DNA from: Methylobacterium sp. FF17
GTDB lineage: Bacteria > Pseudomonadota > Alphaproteobacteria > Rhizobiales > Beijerinckiaceae
Reading direction: 5' to 3'
Length of the DNA: 64,000 bases
Assembly: GCF_025813715.1 (NCBI RefSeq)
Contig: NZ_CP107532.1
Coordinates: forward strand, 4,170,001 to 4,234,000
Position numbers and translations under genes: made by a program. This document shows positions 1 to 9,993 of the stretch, one piece after another. The notes under the pieces were generated by a model. The model was given only the letters and a program-made list of their open reading frames with translations, was not told where the DNA came from and searched no databases. Every line of letters starts with the position of its first letter. Position 1 is the first letter of the stretch.

Positions 1-1
1 G

Positions 2-274
2 CAGGAACTGGCCACCAACGCGGTGAAGTACGGCGCCCTGTCGAGCCCGGCCGGGCATGTCGAGATCGCCTGGACGATGGGTGCGGACGATCCGAAGCCC
101 CGGCTCAACCTGCGCTGGAGCGAGAAGGGCGGCCCGACGGTCGTGATGCCGAAGCGGCGCGGGTTCGGCTCGCGCCTCATCGAGCGCAACCTCGCCCGCG
201 ACCTCGACGGGAAGGTCGAGATCGCTTTCGTGCCCCAGGGCGTCACCTGCACGGTGAATGCTCCGCTGCGCTGA
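2..274 (+). CDS. HWE-type sensor histidine kinase, C-terminal end (5' truncated by window)
   Basis: The gene is open at the left edge, and the reading frame runs from base 2 to a TGA at 272-274. The first residues are QELATNAVKYGAL, the N-box signature of HWE/HisKA_2-family kinases, which normally reads HELxTNAxKYGAL. Further on, GFGSRLIERNL matches the G-box region that binds ATP. Only the C-terminal half of the catalytic ATPase domain is visible, so the sensory input and the partner regulator are unknown. HWE kinases commonly carry PAS or phytochrome-type inputs and are abundant in Methylobacterium and rhizobia. The family call is firm and any function beyond that is not. Confidence 0.85.
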   Translation, partial: QELATNAVKYGALSSPAGHVEIAWTMGADDPKPRLNLRWSEKGGPTVVMPKRRGFGSRLIERNLARDLDGKVEIAFVPQGVTCTVNAPLR

Positions 275-458
275 AGGCCGCCGTGAGAGCCGCGACGACA
301 TGTCGTCCCTGACCGGCGCAGGGCCGGGCGCGATTGTCTCCGGGTGTGATCGGCGCTCATCACCCGGATGGCGTAGGCTTCCGAGATCGACGCCTCCGGG
401 CAGCCCCGCGGCCCGGAGCCTCGCGATCCATTCGAAGCCCCATCCTGGGACGTGTTCG

Positions 459-2873
459 ATGAAACGCGGCGTGTTCCGCCGTCGGATAGGGCCGGGGAGC
501 GGACTGGCGGTGGAGCGCTTCCCGATCACGTTGCGACGCGGCGCGGCCCCGAGCCTCCGGTCCGAGGGACTCACCCGCGTCCTCGCCGCCCTGCTCGTCG
601 TCGGTCTCGGAGACACCGCCGTCCGGGCGCAGAATGCGGCCGGTCGCGTCGTGCTGGAGGAACTCTCCGTGACCGGGGAGGGCGGCGGAACGCCCGCCCG
701 CACCGACGGAGGGGTGCCGTTCGGGGTCGCCGCGCCGCCCGGCTCGGCGCCGAGCGTCATCGAGAACCCCGTGGGCCAGGTGGTCGGCACGGTCGGACGC
801 GCCGGCACCATCACCGACCGCCCGGCCACGAACATCGGCGCGGTCCTCCTCGACAGTCCCGGCGTCACCGTCCGGCCCGGGAGCGGCGGGCGCGACGTGG
901 TCATCTCGATCCGGGGCAGCAATGCCCGCTCCACGGCGGTCATCCGCAACATGGTGGTGCTGGAGGACGGCTTCATCCTGACCCAGCCCGACGGCGCCTC
1001 GCGCTTCGACCTCGTGGATCCCCGCGCCTACAGCCGCATCGACGTGTTCCAGGGGCCGCAATCGGCCCTGTTCGGCAACTACGCCACCGGCGGCGCGCTC
1101 GCCTTCCGCACCCGCACCGGCCGCGAGATCGACGGCGTCGAGGTCGGCACCGACGCGGGCAGCTTCGGGTATCTCAGCAACTCTTTCACGGTCGGCGGCG
1201 CCAGCGGCCCGTTCGAGATCAGCCTGTTCGCCAGCGACGCCCGCGCGCGCGGCTACCAGGACCATGCCGCCTACGACACGCAGACGGTGAACCTGCTGGC
1301 GAGCTACACCCCGAGCCCGGACACCCGCCTGACCCTGAAGGTCATCAACAACGTGGTGCATGCGGACCTGCCCGCCCGCGCCTCGCTGAACCAGTACCGG
1401 ATCAACCCCTACCAGCGCGGTTGCGCCCTGGCGGCGACGGCCGCGTCCGGCTGCACCCTGACGAACCTGCTCGTCAACGGCGCCTTCGGGGCCACCGTGC
1501 CGGTCACCGCCGCGCAGGGCGCCTTCGGGCGCGACGACCGCCGCACCATCGTGGCGGCGCGGCTCGAGCACGACATCGACGCGCAGACCACCTGGCGCGT
1601 GCAGCTCGGCTTCGACGAGCGCAACTTCGACCAGCCCTTCTACACGTCGGCCTTTCGCGGCTCGTACCCGTCCTGGAACCTCATCACCGACCTCACCCGG
1701 CGCCACGCGCTGTTCGGACTTCCCGCCACCGGCTACGTGGCGCTCGCCTACAACACCATCGACAACCACGTCACCACCTTCAACCGGGTGCTGGGCGACG
1801 GGCCGGCGCTCGGCGCTCAGATCGGCGATCAGCGGGGCGAGCAGTCCAACCTCGGCGGCCGGGCCCGCGAGGAGGTCGCGCTCTCGGAGACATGGACGGG
1901 GGTGCTCGGGATCAGCGCGACGCGGACCCTCATCACCGGCCGCAACCTTGCCTTCGCCACTTCCCCGGCGGGCCGGACCACGTCCGTGACCGACGCCCGG
2001 CGCGACATCCGCAACGTCGCGCCGGAGGCCGCCCTGGTCTACCGGCCGAGCGACGCATGGGCGTTCCGGGGGCGGGTGGCGACGGGCTACGCCACGCCGA
2101 CGGGCAGCAACCTGTTCGTGACCCCCGCCGGCCTGCCGGGCAACAACACCGGGCTCCAGACCCAGGAGAACCTCGGTTTCGACCTTGGCTTCGACTGGAC
2201 GCCGACCGAGACCTTGCGCTTCAGCGTCACCGGCTTCCAGGAGTTCTTCCGCAACGAACTCGTCTCGCAATCGCCCGGGGGCGGGCGCCTGAGCTACTTC
2301 GTCAATGCGCCGGCTTCCGAGCACCACGGCGTCGAGGTCGGGGCGGACTGGGCCTTCGCGCCGGGCTGGCGCGGGGTGCTCGCCTACACCTTCGACGCGC
2401 AGACCTATACCCGCTACATCGAGCAACTCAGCGCCGGGCCCTTCACCGTGCGCCTCGACAGGGCGGGCAAATCCCTACCCGGCGTGCCCGCCCACCAGCT
2501 CCTGGCCCGGATCGGCTACGATCAGGTCGGCGGCCCCCTCGATGGTCTCGGCGCCTTCGTGGAAGCGGTGGCCCAGGACGGTGTCTTCATCGACAACGGC
2601 AACCAACTGCGGGTGCCGGGCTACGCGATCCTCAACGCCAACCTGCACTACGCCACCGAACTGACCGGCGGCTACGCCCGGCGCCTCACCCTCTACGCGG
2701 AGGTGCGCAACCTCCTCGACACCACTTCCGTGGCCTCGGCCCAGACCCTCACCAGTTCCCTCAACCGCGCCACGGGCCTGCCGAACGGCGCCGGCCTCCT
2801 CGCCGCCACCACCGGCTCCATCCTGCCGGGGGCGCCGCGCAGCCTCATGACGGGCATGAAGCTCGCCTTCTGA
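459..2873 (+). CDS. TonB-dependent outer-membrane receptor
   Basis: An 804-residue outer-membrane receptor. The N-terminus is unusually long and basic (about 40 residues) before a hydrophobic core (VLAALLVVGLG, about residues 41-51) and a likely cleavage after AVRA. A TonB-box-like stretch EELSVTGE follows at about 67-74. A plug domain comes next (TNIGAVLLDSPGVTVR, then ISIRGSNARSTAV and DVFQGPQSALFG), followed by a beta-barrel ending in the aromatic-terminated strand MTGMKLAF. ATG 459 was chosen over the far-upstream in-frame ATG at 258 because it directly precedes the export signal. A GTG at 510 is an alternative giving a more usual signal peptide. The gene converges on the ABC importer operon. 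The ligand is not evident: most family members import iron complexes, but the neighbours raise the possibility of a nitrogenous substrate. Confidence 0.9.
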   Translation: MKRGVFRRRIGPGSGLAVERFPITLRRGAAPSLRSEGLTRVLAALLVVGLGDTAVRAQNAAGRVVLEELSVTGEGGGTPARTDGGVPFGVAAPPGSAPSVIENPVGQVVGTVGRAGTITDRPATNIGAVLLDSPGVTVRPGSGGRDVVISIRGSNARSTAVIRNMVVLEDGFILTQPDGASRFDLVDPRAYSRIDVFQGPQSALFGNYATGGALAFRTRTGREIDGVEVGTDAGSFGYLSNSFTVGGASGPFEISLFASDARARGYQDHAAYDTQTVNLLASYTPSPDTRLTLKVINNVVHADLPARASLNQYRINPYQRGCALAATAASGCTLTNLLVNGAFGATVPVTAAQGAFGRDDRRTIVAARLEHDIDAQTTWRVQLGFDERNFDQPFYTSAFRGSYPSWNLITDLTRRHALFGLPATGYVALAYNTIDNHVTTFNRVLGDGPALGAQIGDQRGEQSNLGGRAREEVALSETWTGVLGISATRTLITGRNLAFATSPAGRTTSVTDARRDIRNVAPEAALVYRPSDAWAFRGRVATGYATPTGSNLFVTPAGLPGNNTGLQTQENLGFDLGFDWTPTETLRFSVTGFQEFFRNELVSQSPGGGRLSYFVNAPASEHHGVEVGADWAFAPGWRGVLAYTFDAQTYTRYIEQLSAGPFTVRLDRAGKSLPGVPAHQLLARIGYDQVGGPLDGLGAFVEAVAQDGVFIDNGNQLRVPGYAILNANLHYATELTGGYARRLTLYAEVRNLLDTTSVASAQTLTSSLNRATGLPNGAGLLAATTGSILPGAPRSLMTGMKLAF

Positions 2874-2934
2874 CGCCGCCCCTCGACCGCGCGGCGGCGC
2901 GGCCTCCGTCACCCCAAGGAACGGAAATGGCCGT

Positions 2935-3825
2935 TCAGCCGAGGCGGAGCCCGGCCCTGGCCCTGCGGCGCTGCAGGTAGAGGCTCGCCCCGAGGGCCGT
3001 GGCGATCACCGCCAGCGACATGCCCGTGGTGAGGGTGCCCAGCGCATAGATCTCCGGCGTCGTCACCGTCGTGGTCAGGCCCTGGAGTTCCAGCGGCAGG
3101 GTGTTGCGGCCGCCGATGGCCTGGCTGGTGCGGGCGAGCTCGTCGAAGGACAGGGTGAAGCCGAAAAGGGCGACGCCGACGAGGGAGGGCCCGAGGATCG
3201 GCACCACCACGTGGCGCAGGGTCTGGGGGCCGGTGGCGCCGAGGTCGCGGGCGGCCTCCTCGTAGGCGGGGTCGAACCGGTTGAAGACCGCGAACATGAT
3301 GAGGAGGCCGAAGGGCAGCGTCCAGGTCAGGTGCGCGCCGAGCGCCGAGGTGTAGAGCCCCATCAGCGTGCCGTGCTCCTGCAGCCAGCCCCAGCCGGTG
3401 GTCTCGGCGGCCCACTTCACCGCCTCGTCGAGGAGGCGGAATTCGAGGCCGATGCCGAGGGAGACCACGATGGAGGGCACGATCAGGCTCGCCACCGCCA
3501 CCGTGAACAGCGCGCCCTCGCCGCGGAAGCGCTTGCGGAAGGCGAGGCCCGCGAAGAACGCGATGACGACGGTGAGCCCCATCACCACGAGGCCGAGGCG
3601 CAGGGAGCGCCACAGGGCGCCCCAGATGTCGACGATGCCGAGCCCCGCCCAGAGCTTGCCGAACCAGTGTGTCGAGACCCCGTTCATCGGGAAGGTGAGC
3701 CCGCCCTGCGGGCCCTGGAAGCTCAGCACCAGGATGGTCAGGGTCGGCCCGTACAGGAAGGCCACGAAGAGGGCGAAGAACGCCGCGAGCGCGTAGAAGG
3801 CGGGGGAGCGGGGGCGGTCGCTCAC
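2935..3825 (-). CDS. ABC transporter permease, PotC/spermidine-putrescine type
   Basis: A 296-residue inner-membrane permease starting at GTG 3825, two bases past the upstream permease stop (TGA at 3828-3830). It has about six transmembrane segments, the first being FYALAAFFALFVAFLYGPTL. The cytoplasmic coupling loop (EAA motif) reads EEAARDLGATGPQTLRHVVV, which contacts the ATPase. It is the last gene of the operon ring-opening hydrolase, hydantoinase, ATPase, binding protein, permease A, permease B. It belongs to the polyamine/opine/2-aminoethylphosphonate (PotC-like) permease class. The tight spacing implies co-translation with permease A. Substrate by context is a cyclic amide or related N-compound, which is inference. 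Confidence 0.9.
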   Translation of the reverse strand: MSDRPRSPAFYALAAFFALFVAFLYGPTLTILVLSFQGPQGGLTFPMNGVSTHWFGKLWAGLGIVDIWGALWRSLRLGLVVMGLTVVIAFFAGLAFRKRFRGEGALFTVAVASLIVPSIVVSLGIGLEFRLLDEAVKWAAETTGWGWLQEHGTLMGLYTSALGAHLTWTLPFGLLIMFAVFNRFDPAYEEAARDLGATGPQTLRHVVVPILGPSLVGVALFGFTLSFDELARTSQAIGGRNTLPLELQGLTTTVTTPEIYALGTLTTGMSLAVIATALGASLYLQRRRARAGLRLG

Positions 3826-3827
3826 GG

Positions 3828-4772
3828 TCAGAGTTCCTTGCGCAGGTCGATGAGCCGGGTCATGGCGACGATCATCAGCATCACGGCGCCGAGCAGCACC
3901 ACCGCGTTGGCGGCCGCCGCCGGCAGCTGCAGGGCCGACATCTGCACCTGGATGACCTTGCCCACCGAGGCGATCTGCTGGCCGCCCATGACGCCCACGG
4001 TGACGAAGTCGCCCATCACCAGGGTGATCACGAAGATCGACCCGATGGCGATGCCGGGCTTGGCCAGCGGCACCACCACGTTCCACAGGGTCTGCCAGCC
4101 GCTGGCGCCGGCATCGTAGGCCGCCTCGATCAGCGAGCGGTCGATGCGCGCCATGCTGTTGAAGATCGGCACGATCATGAAGACCGTGTTGAGGTGCACG
4201 AAGGCGAGCACCACCGAGAAGTCGGAATAGAGCAGGCCCTCGATCGGCGCCTTGATGAGGCCCATCCCCATCAGCGTGTCGTTGACGAGCCCGTTGCGGC
4301 CGAGCAGCGGGATCCACGAAATCATCCGGATCACGTTCGAGGTCCAGAACGGGATCGTGCAGACGAGGAACAGCGCCATCTGCATCGTCTTGGAGCGCAC
4401 GTGGAAGGCGACGAAGTACGCCACCGTGAACCCGATGAGCAGGGTGCAGACCCAGGTCAGGGCGCAGAACTTCAGGGTCGAGAGGTAGGTCCGCACGGTG
4501 GTGCAGGCCTCGGTCGTGTTGAGGCAGCCCTCGAACACGTCGCGGTAGTTCTGCAGCGTGAAGGCCGGGATGATCTCGTACTCGTTGTACTCCCAGACGC
4601 TGACCATCAGGGTCAGCGCCAGGGGCACCACGAAGAACACGAGGAACACCAGCGCCAGGGGCGCGGCCTGGAGATAGGCCAGGGCGCGGGTGCGCCGCAT
4701 CCTGGCCGTGAGGCTGGCGGACGGAGCCTGGACGGGCGCCTCCGCGAGGGCGGGGAGGGCGATGTCGGTCAT
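3828..4772 (-). CDS. ABC transporter permease, PotB/spermidine-putrescine type
   Basis: A 314-residue permease. ATG 4772 (MTDIALPAL) was chosen because upstream in-frame codons run through an intergenic palindromic repeat. After a cytoplasmic N-terminus of about 45 residues ending in ARMRRTRALAY, the first membrane segment (LQAAPLALVFLVFFVVPLAL) begins. A large external loop contains two cysteines (GCLNTTEACTTV). The EAA loop reads EAAYDAGASGWQTLWNVVVP. It pairs with the downstream permease to form the heterodimeric channel of a PotABCD-like importer. The gap to the upstream binding-protein gene is about 280 bp and contains inverted repeats that may separate or stabilise transcript segments. 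Confidence 0.9.
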   Translation of the reverse strand: MTDIALPALAEAPVQAPSASLTARMRRTRALAYLQAAPLALVFLVFFVVPLALTLMVSVWEYNEYEIIPAFTLQNYRDVFEGCLNTTEACTTVRTYLSTLKFCALTWVCTLLIGFTVAYFVAFHVRSKTMQMALFLVCTIPFWTSNVIRMISWIPLLGRNGLVNDTLMGMGLIKAPIEGLLYSDFSVVLAFVHLNTVFMIVPIFNSMARIDRSLIEAAYDAGASGWQTLWNVVVPLAKPGIAIGSIFVITLVMGDFVTVGVMGGQQIASVGKVIQVQMSALQLPAAAANAVVLLGAVMLMIVAMTRLIDLRKEL

Positions 4773-4855
4773 GCGGAGCCCCCCAATTCGATCCCGGCAT
4801 CGCTGACCGGTACGGCAGCCGCCGCCCGGCTCCCGCTCGCGAACGGAGAGGGTCG

Positions 4856-4923
4856 GGGTGAGGTGTGGCCCATCTCCGAAGAGGTCACGCACCTCACCCT
4901 GTCCCTCTCCTGCCAGGAGAGGG
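4856..4923. repeat. Two adjacent intergenic inverted repeats (CCCTCTCC family)
   Basis: The space between binding-protein and permease genes holds two hairpins. One has perfect 10-bp arms GGGTGAGGTG (4856-4865) and CACCTCACCC (4890-4899). The other has perfect 9-bp arms CCCTCTCCT (4903-4911) and AGGAGAGGG (4915-4923) with a 3-base loop. The second is followed by GGATCCGCG, a flank that recurs in similar form at other copies of this element. In an operon, such hairpins often act as mRNA processing or stability sites; that role is inferred. Confidence 0.7.
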
Positions 4924-5050
4924 GATCCGCGCTCGATGCGAACGACATCAGGATCATGACGGATGCCTCTCGTCGGTCAGAAGGCCAGGTGGCCGTCCGC
5001 GATGCGCCTGTCCGAGGGACACGCAGCGCGGAACGACGGAGCGTCTCCGC

Positions 5051-6325
5051 TCACGCGGCGATGAACTCGTTCCACTTGCGGACCATGTAGGTGTTCTCGT
5101 CCATCACGGCGTTCCAGCAGGCGACGGAGCCCATGCGGGTCTCGAAGGAGCCGCCGTCGCGGGTGGCGCCGGCCTTCTCGAGCACGCCGCCATCCGGACC
5201 CTTGATGTCCTTCTCGGCGGGCTTGCCCTCCATCCAGTAGGCCCACTCGTAGGGCTCCATGTGGGATTTGGCCGTCTCCAGCACCGCCGAGTAGTAGCCC
5301 TGGCGGTTGAGGTAGGCGCCGGCCCAGCCGGACAGGAACCAGTTGATGAAGTCGTAGGCCGCGTCGAGCTTGCGGCCCGTCAGGGTCTTGGGCAGGCCGA
5401 AGCCCGTAGCCCAGGCCCGGTAGCCCTCCTTGAGGGGCTGGTAGGTGCAGGCGACGCCCTGGGAGCGCACCTTGGTGACGGCGGGCGACCACATCGACTG
5501 GATCACGGTCTCGCCGGACGCCATCAGGTTCACGGATTCGTTGAAGTCCTGCCAGAAGGCGCGGAACTGGCCGGCGCGCTTGGCCTCGATCAGCAGCTTG
5601 ATGGTGCGGTCGATCTCCGCCTTCGTCATGTTGCCCTTGTCGGGATAGGTGTAGTCGCCGGTCGCCTCGATCACCATGGCGGCATCCATGATGCCGATCG
5701 ACGGGATGTTGAGGATCGAGGCCTTGCCCTTGAACTCGGGGTTCAGGAGTTCCTTCCAGCTCGAGATCGGGCGCTTGATCAGGTCGGGGCGGATGCCCAG
5801 CGTGTCGGCGTTGTAGGTGGTGGGGATCAGGGTGATCCACTCGGTGGCCGACCCGGCGAAGTTCTTCGAGTTCTGACCTTCGAGGTAGAACACCTTCTTC
5901 GGCGCCGTGCCCTGGTCGCCGATCTTCTTGCCGCCGACCTCGCCCTTGGTGAAGACCGGGGTGATGTTGTCGGCCTGCTTGATCCGGCGGGCATCCATGC
6001 CTTGGATGTTGCCCGAGGGGATCAGCTTCTTGAGGCTGAAGAACTCCGTGTCGAGGAGGTCGAACGAGTTCGGCTGCGTCACCACGCGCTTCGTCACCTC
6101 GTCGGTGACGACGGGGATGTACTCGATGGTGATGCCGAGATCCTCCTTCACCTTGCGGGCAATGTCGCCGGACTGGTTCACGGCGGTGCCGAGGTAGCGC
6201 AGGGTGACGGGCTCGGCGGCGATCACGTTGGGAAAGCCGGTGATCGGGCCGGCGCCCAACGCCAGTCCGGTGGCACCCGCGCCCTGGAGCAGGGTGCGGC
6301 GGCTCAGCTTGATCGTGGTCGTCAT
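5051..6325 (-). CDS. Periplasmic ABC substrate-binding protein, PotD-like, Tat-exported
   Basis: A 424-residue solute-binding protein starting at ATG 6325. The N-terminus TIKLSRRTLLQGAGATGLAL is a twin-arginine signal (SRRTLLQ), so it is probably exported folded by Tat. The mature part has the polyamine/opine-type binding-protein fold, with SWKELLNPEFKGKASI and QSMWSPAVTKVRSQG typical of PotD-like proteins. It lies 29 bp downstream of the ATPase gene and before two permease genes, completing the importer. The ligand cannot be read from sequence. The two upstream cyclic-amide hydrolases suggest hydantoins, pyrimidine-like rings or their ring-opened products rather than polyamines. Confidence 0.9.
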   Translation of the reverse strand: MTTTIKLSRRTLLQGAGATGLALGAGPITGFPNVIAAEPVTLRYLGTAVNQSGDIARKVKEDLGITIEYIPVVTDEVTKRVVTQPNSFDLLDTEFFSLKKLIPSGNIQGMDARRIKQADNITPVFTKGEVGGKKIGDQGTAPKKVFYLEGQNSKNFAGSATEWITLIPTTYNADTLGIRPDLIKRPISSWKELLNPEFKGKASILNIPSIGIMDAAMVIEATGDYTYPDKGNMTKAEIDRTIKLLIEAKRAGQFRAFWQDFNESVNLMASGETVIQSMWSPAVTKVRSQGVACTYQPLKEGYRAWATGFGLPKTLTGRKLDAAYDFINWFLSGWAGAYLNRQGYYSAVLETAKSHMEPYEWAYWMEGKPAEKDIKGPDGGVLEKAGATRDGGSFETRMGSVACWNAVMDENTYMVRKWNEFIAA

Positions 6326-6354
6326 GCGGGTTCCTCTGTGGAAGCGAAAACGGA

Positions 6355-7347
<993 letters not shown>

Positions 7348-7397
7348 GCGTGTCTCCCCGCGAGGGCCCAGCAAGCCACGGGCCAGACGGTATCTGA

Positions 7398-7450
7398 TTC
7401 GTCCAGGATGTCCCCTTCCTCGTCCCGGATGTCCCCTTCGTTCCGGATGC
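7398..7450. repeat. Three degenerate tandem units (GGATGTCCCCTTC)
   Basis: Between the hydantoinase stop and the ATPase start there are three imperfect copies of a roughly 20-base unit sharing (C/A)GGATGTCCCCTTC; the last copy is shortened to CCGGATGCCCC. Seen directly in the sequence. It could be slippage-generated filler or a translation/processing element between the enzyme and transporter parts of the operon. No function can be assigned. Confidence 0.6.
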
Positions 7451-7461
7451 CCCGCCTCCGA

Positions 7462-8883
7462 TCAGGCGAACGGCGCGGCTTGCACGGACCGGTCGATCAC
7501 CTGCCCGTGCCCGAGTGCCCCCGTGACCCGCCCATCCTCGGCGACGACCGCGCCCCGCGCGAGGGTCATCACCGGCCAGCCCGTCACCGCAAATCCCTCC
7601 CAGGGCGTGTAGTCGGCCCCGTGATGGAGGTTGGCCTGGGAGATGACCTCGCGGCGGTTCGGATCCCAGAGCGTCAGGTCGGCGTCGAACCCGATGCCGA
7701 TCGACCCTTTTCGCGGATAGAGCCCGTAGAGCTTGGCGTGGTTGGTGGCGGTGAGTTCCACGAAGCGGTTGAGGGAGATGCGTCCCGCCGAGACCCCTTC
7801 CGAGAACAGGAGGGGCAGCCGCGTCTCGATGCCCGGGATGCCGTTGGGCACGTAGCGGAAGCCGTCCTTGGCGCGCGGGTTCAGCTTGCCCTGCGCGTCG
7901 TCGTAGCGGAACGGGCAATGGTCGGAGGAGACGACCTCGAACACCCCGGTCTGCAGCCCGCGCCAGATCGCGGCCTGGCTCGCCGTGTCGCGCGGCGGGG
8001 GCGAGCAGACGTACTTCGCCCCCGCCATGGCGTCCTCGGCGCCGCGCCCCTTCAGGTCCTCGGCGGTCAGCGTCAGGTATTGCGGGCAGGTCTCGGCGTG
8101 GATCTTCAGGCCGCGCGCGCGCGCCCAGGCGATCTGCTCCATGGCCTGCTCGCCCGAGACGTGCACGATGACGATGGGCAGGTCCACGAGTTCGGCATGC
8201 GCGATCGCCCGGTGCGCCGCCTCGCGCTCGACGACCTGCGGCCGGGACAGGGCGTGGCCGAAGGGGCGGGTCTCGCCGGCCTTCTCCAGCCGCTCGGTCA
8301 TGTACCGGATGGCGTCGTAGCCCTCGGCATGGACCATCACCCGCGCGCCCTCCCGGCGCGCCACGTCGAACACGTCGAGGATCTGGCGGTCGTTCAGAAC
8401 GAGGTCGTCGTAGGTCATGAAGACCTTGAACGAGGTGTAGCCCTCGGCGATCAGGGCCGGCAGTTCCTGTCCGAGCACGGCCGGCGTCGGGTCCGAGACG
8501 ATGAGGTGGATGGCGACATCGATGTGGCACTGGCCCTCCGCCAGCGCCCGGTAGGCATGGGTCGCCTCACGTAGGGATGCGCCGCGCGGCTGGAGCGCGA
8601 AGGGCATCACGCAGGTGTTGCCGCCGGCCGCCGCCGCCCGCGTGGCGGAGGCGAAATCGTCCGCCATGACGATGCCGGGGCCGGAGGCCTGCGCGATGTG
8701 GACGTGGCTGTCGATGCCGCCCGGCAGGACGAGGAGGCCGGAGGCGTCGATCGTGCGGGCCGCATCCGTGATCCGCCCGGCCACAGCCGCGATGCGCCCG
8801 TCGCGGATGCCGAGGTCGGCGCGGACCGTGTCGGCGGCGGTGACCAGGGTGCCGCCCCGGATGGCGAGGTCGAATTCGGGCAT
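7462..8883 (-). CDS. D-hydantoinase / dihydropyrimidinase-family cyclic amidohydrolase
   Basis: A 473-residue cytoplasmic amidohydrolase that opens cyclic ureides or amides such as hydantoins or dihydropyrimidines to N-carbamoyl acids. The binuclear metal site of the family is complete by eye: HxH at H60/H62 (GGIDSHVH), the carboxylated lysine K153 (YTSFKVFMTYDD), H185 (VMVHAEG), H241 (VIVHVSG) and D321 (VSSDHCP). Length fits D-hydantoinases (about 460-490). It starts 3 bp after the stop of the ring-opening hydrolase gene, so the two are almost certainly co-translated. The true substrate is uncertain because hydantoinase, dihydropyrimidinase and phenylhydantoinase activities cannot be told apart by eye. 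It is not allantoinase or dihydroorotase by overall motif pattern. Confidence 0.88.
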   Translation of the reverse strand: MPEFDLAIRGGTLVTAADTVRADLGIRDGRIAAVAGRITDAARTIDASGLLVLPGGIDSHVHIAQASGPGIVMADDFASATRAAAAGGNTCVMPFALQPRGASLREATHAYRALAEGQCHIDVAIHLIVSDPTPAVLGQELPALIAEGYTSFKVFMTYDDLVLNDRQILDVFDVARREGARVMVHAEGYDAIRYMTERLEKAGETRPFGHALSRPQVVEREAAHRAIAHAELVDLPIVIVHVSGEQAMEQIAWARARGLKIHAETCPQYLTLTAEDLKGRGAEDAMAGAKYVCSPPPRDTASQAAIWRGLQTGVFEVVSSDHCPFRYDDAQGKLNPRAKDGFRYVPNGIPGIETRLPLLFSEGVSAGRISLNRFVELTATNHAKLYGLYPRKGSIGIGFDADLTLWDPNRREVISQANLHHGADYTPWEGFAVTGWPVMTLARGAVVAEDGRVTGALGHGQVIDRSVQAAPFA

Positions 8884-8886
8884 GTC

Positions 8887-9993
8887 TCAGTCTCTCACAC
8901 GGGCGATGATCGCGACGGGGCCACCGCCATCCGGCCCCTGGTGCTCGGCGCCGCCCGACACGAACAGGTCGGTGCGCCCGAGCGCGGCGGCCGCGACCCC
9001 GCCGACCAGGGCCCGGGCGTGCCGGGTGGCGTTGATGTCGCTGTCGTCGTTCATGATGTGGCGCCGGCCCCGGATCAGGCCGTCATGGGAGGGCTCGGCC
9101 TTGGCCAGCAGCGCGACCACGCGCTCCGACTCCTCCGGCGTCAGCTGGCCGCCGCCGGCAAAGCCGAGATCCGCCAGGGCCCCCTGGATCGCGAAAAAAT
9201 CGATGCCGTCGCGCATGACCCGGTGGGCGATGGCGTGCGGGCCGGACCAGCCCCGGGCGTTGCCGAGCACGATGACCTCGTTGCGCATCAGCTCGATCCC
9301 GGCCGAGGCGCTGGCGCGCTCCGAGAAGAGGTCGCGCCGCCCCCCGATGGCGGCGTCCGCGAGATCCGCGCGGTCGACCTCGCGCAGAGCCAGGGCGATG
9401 CCGAGTGCCGAGGCGCCGCGCGACAGCCCCATCGAGGCGTAGGTGTCGTGGGTGGCGACGGTGTGCCCGCGCGCCGCCGCCTCGGCGATGCGGGCGCTGG
9501 TGAGCAGGGGGCACTTCACCTGGACGAAGTGCACGTCCGCCGGATCGTCGATCCCGGCCCGCGCCATCGCCTCCGCCACGGCGTCGGCCGTAGCCGCAAC
9601 CTGCGCCATCCGGCCGATCTCCTCGGGGCGGAACTCGACGGTGAAGGCGGTGCCGACGGCGAGCGCCGTCGCGTCCGGGTCCGGCGCGGCCTCGCGGCGC
9701 GCCAGCACCAGGAGGTGGGGCGAGAGGCCCCCCTCGGTGCCCCCCGACATCACCAGGGCGACCCGTGCGCCGACGGCCTCCGGCGCGCAGCCGAGGGCGG
9801 GCGCGAGGGCGCCCTCCAGGGCCATCACGGCGAGCTGGCGGGTGAAGTCGTTGACGCAGCCATTGCCCTCGGTCTTGCCGAAGATCGCCACGATCTCGTC
9901 CGCCGCCACGGCCCCGGATCGGATCAGGGCGACCACCGCCGCGACGTCGGCGGGATGCCGGGTGGGCACGCGGAAGACGAGGCATTCGGGCAT
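8887..9993 (-). CDS. Ring-opening amidohydrolase, cyanuric acid hydrolase/barbiturase (AtzD) family
   Basis: A 368-residue member of the small AtzD/barbiturase family, which hydrolyses the rings of cyanuric acid (to carboxybiuret) or barbiturate (to ureidomalonate). The family has three related domains, each giving a Ser-Lys pair. Visible here are K40 (IFGKTEGNG) with S83 (VMSGGTEGG), K160 (FVQVKCPLLT) with S230 (RASASAG), and K298 (LLAKAEPSHDG) with S346 (FVSGGAEHQGPDGG). All are in the expected order and the length fits (about 355-380). It is the first gene of the operon, followed at 3 bp by a hydantoinase and then an importer. It is divergent from a DeoR-type regulator across 478 bp. Which ring it attacks cannot be settled by eye; no biuret hydrolase is seen nearby, which weakly favours a barbiturate-like substrate. 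Confidence 0.88.
   Translation of the reverse strand: MPECLVFRVPTRHPADVAAVVALIRSGAVAADEIVAIFGKTEGNGCVNDFTRQLAVMALEGALAPALGCAPEAVGARVALVMSGGTEGGLSPHLLVLARREAAPDPDATALAVGTAFTVEFRPEEIGRMAQVAATADAVAEAMARAGIDDPADVHFVQVKCPLLTSARIAEAAARGHTVATHDTYASMGLSRGASALGIALALREVDRADLADAAIGGRRDLFSERASASAGIELMRNEVIVLGNARGWSGPHAIAHRVMRDGIDFFAIQGALADLGFAGGGQLTPEESERVVALLAKAEPSHDGLIRGRRHIMNDDSDINATRHARALVGGVAAAALGRTDLFVSGGAEHQGPDGGGPVAIIARVRD

Noticed and set aside
360..2426. A long minus-strand frame opposite the TonB-dependent receptor
   Set aside because: Low-complexity Gly/Arg/Glu/Asp-rich translation; the plus-strand receptor with plug and barrel features explains the region.
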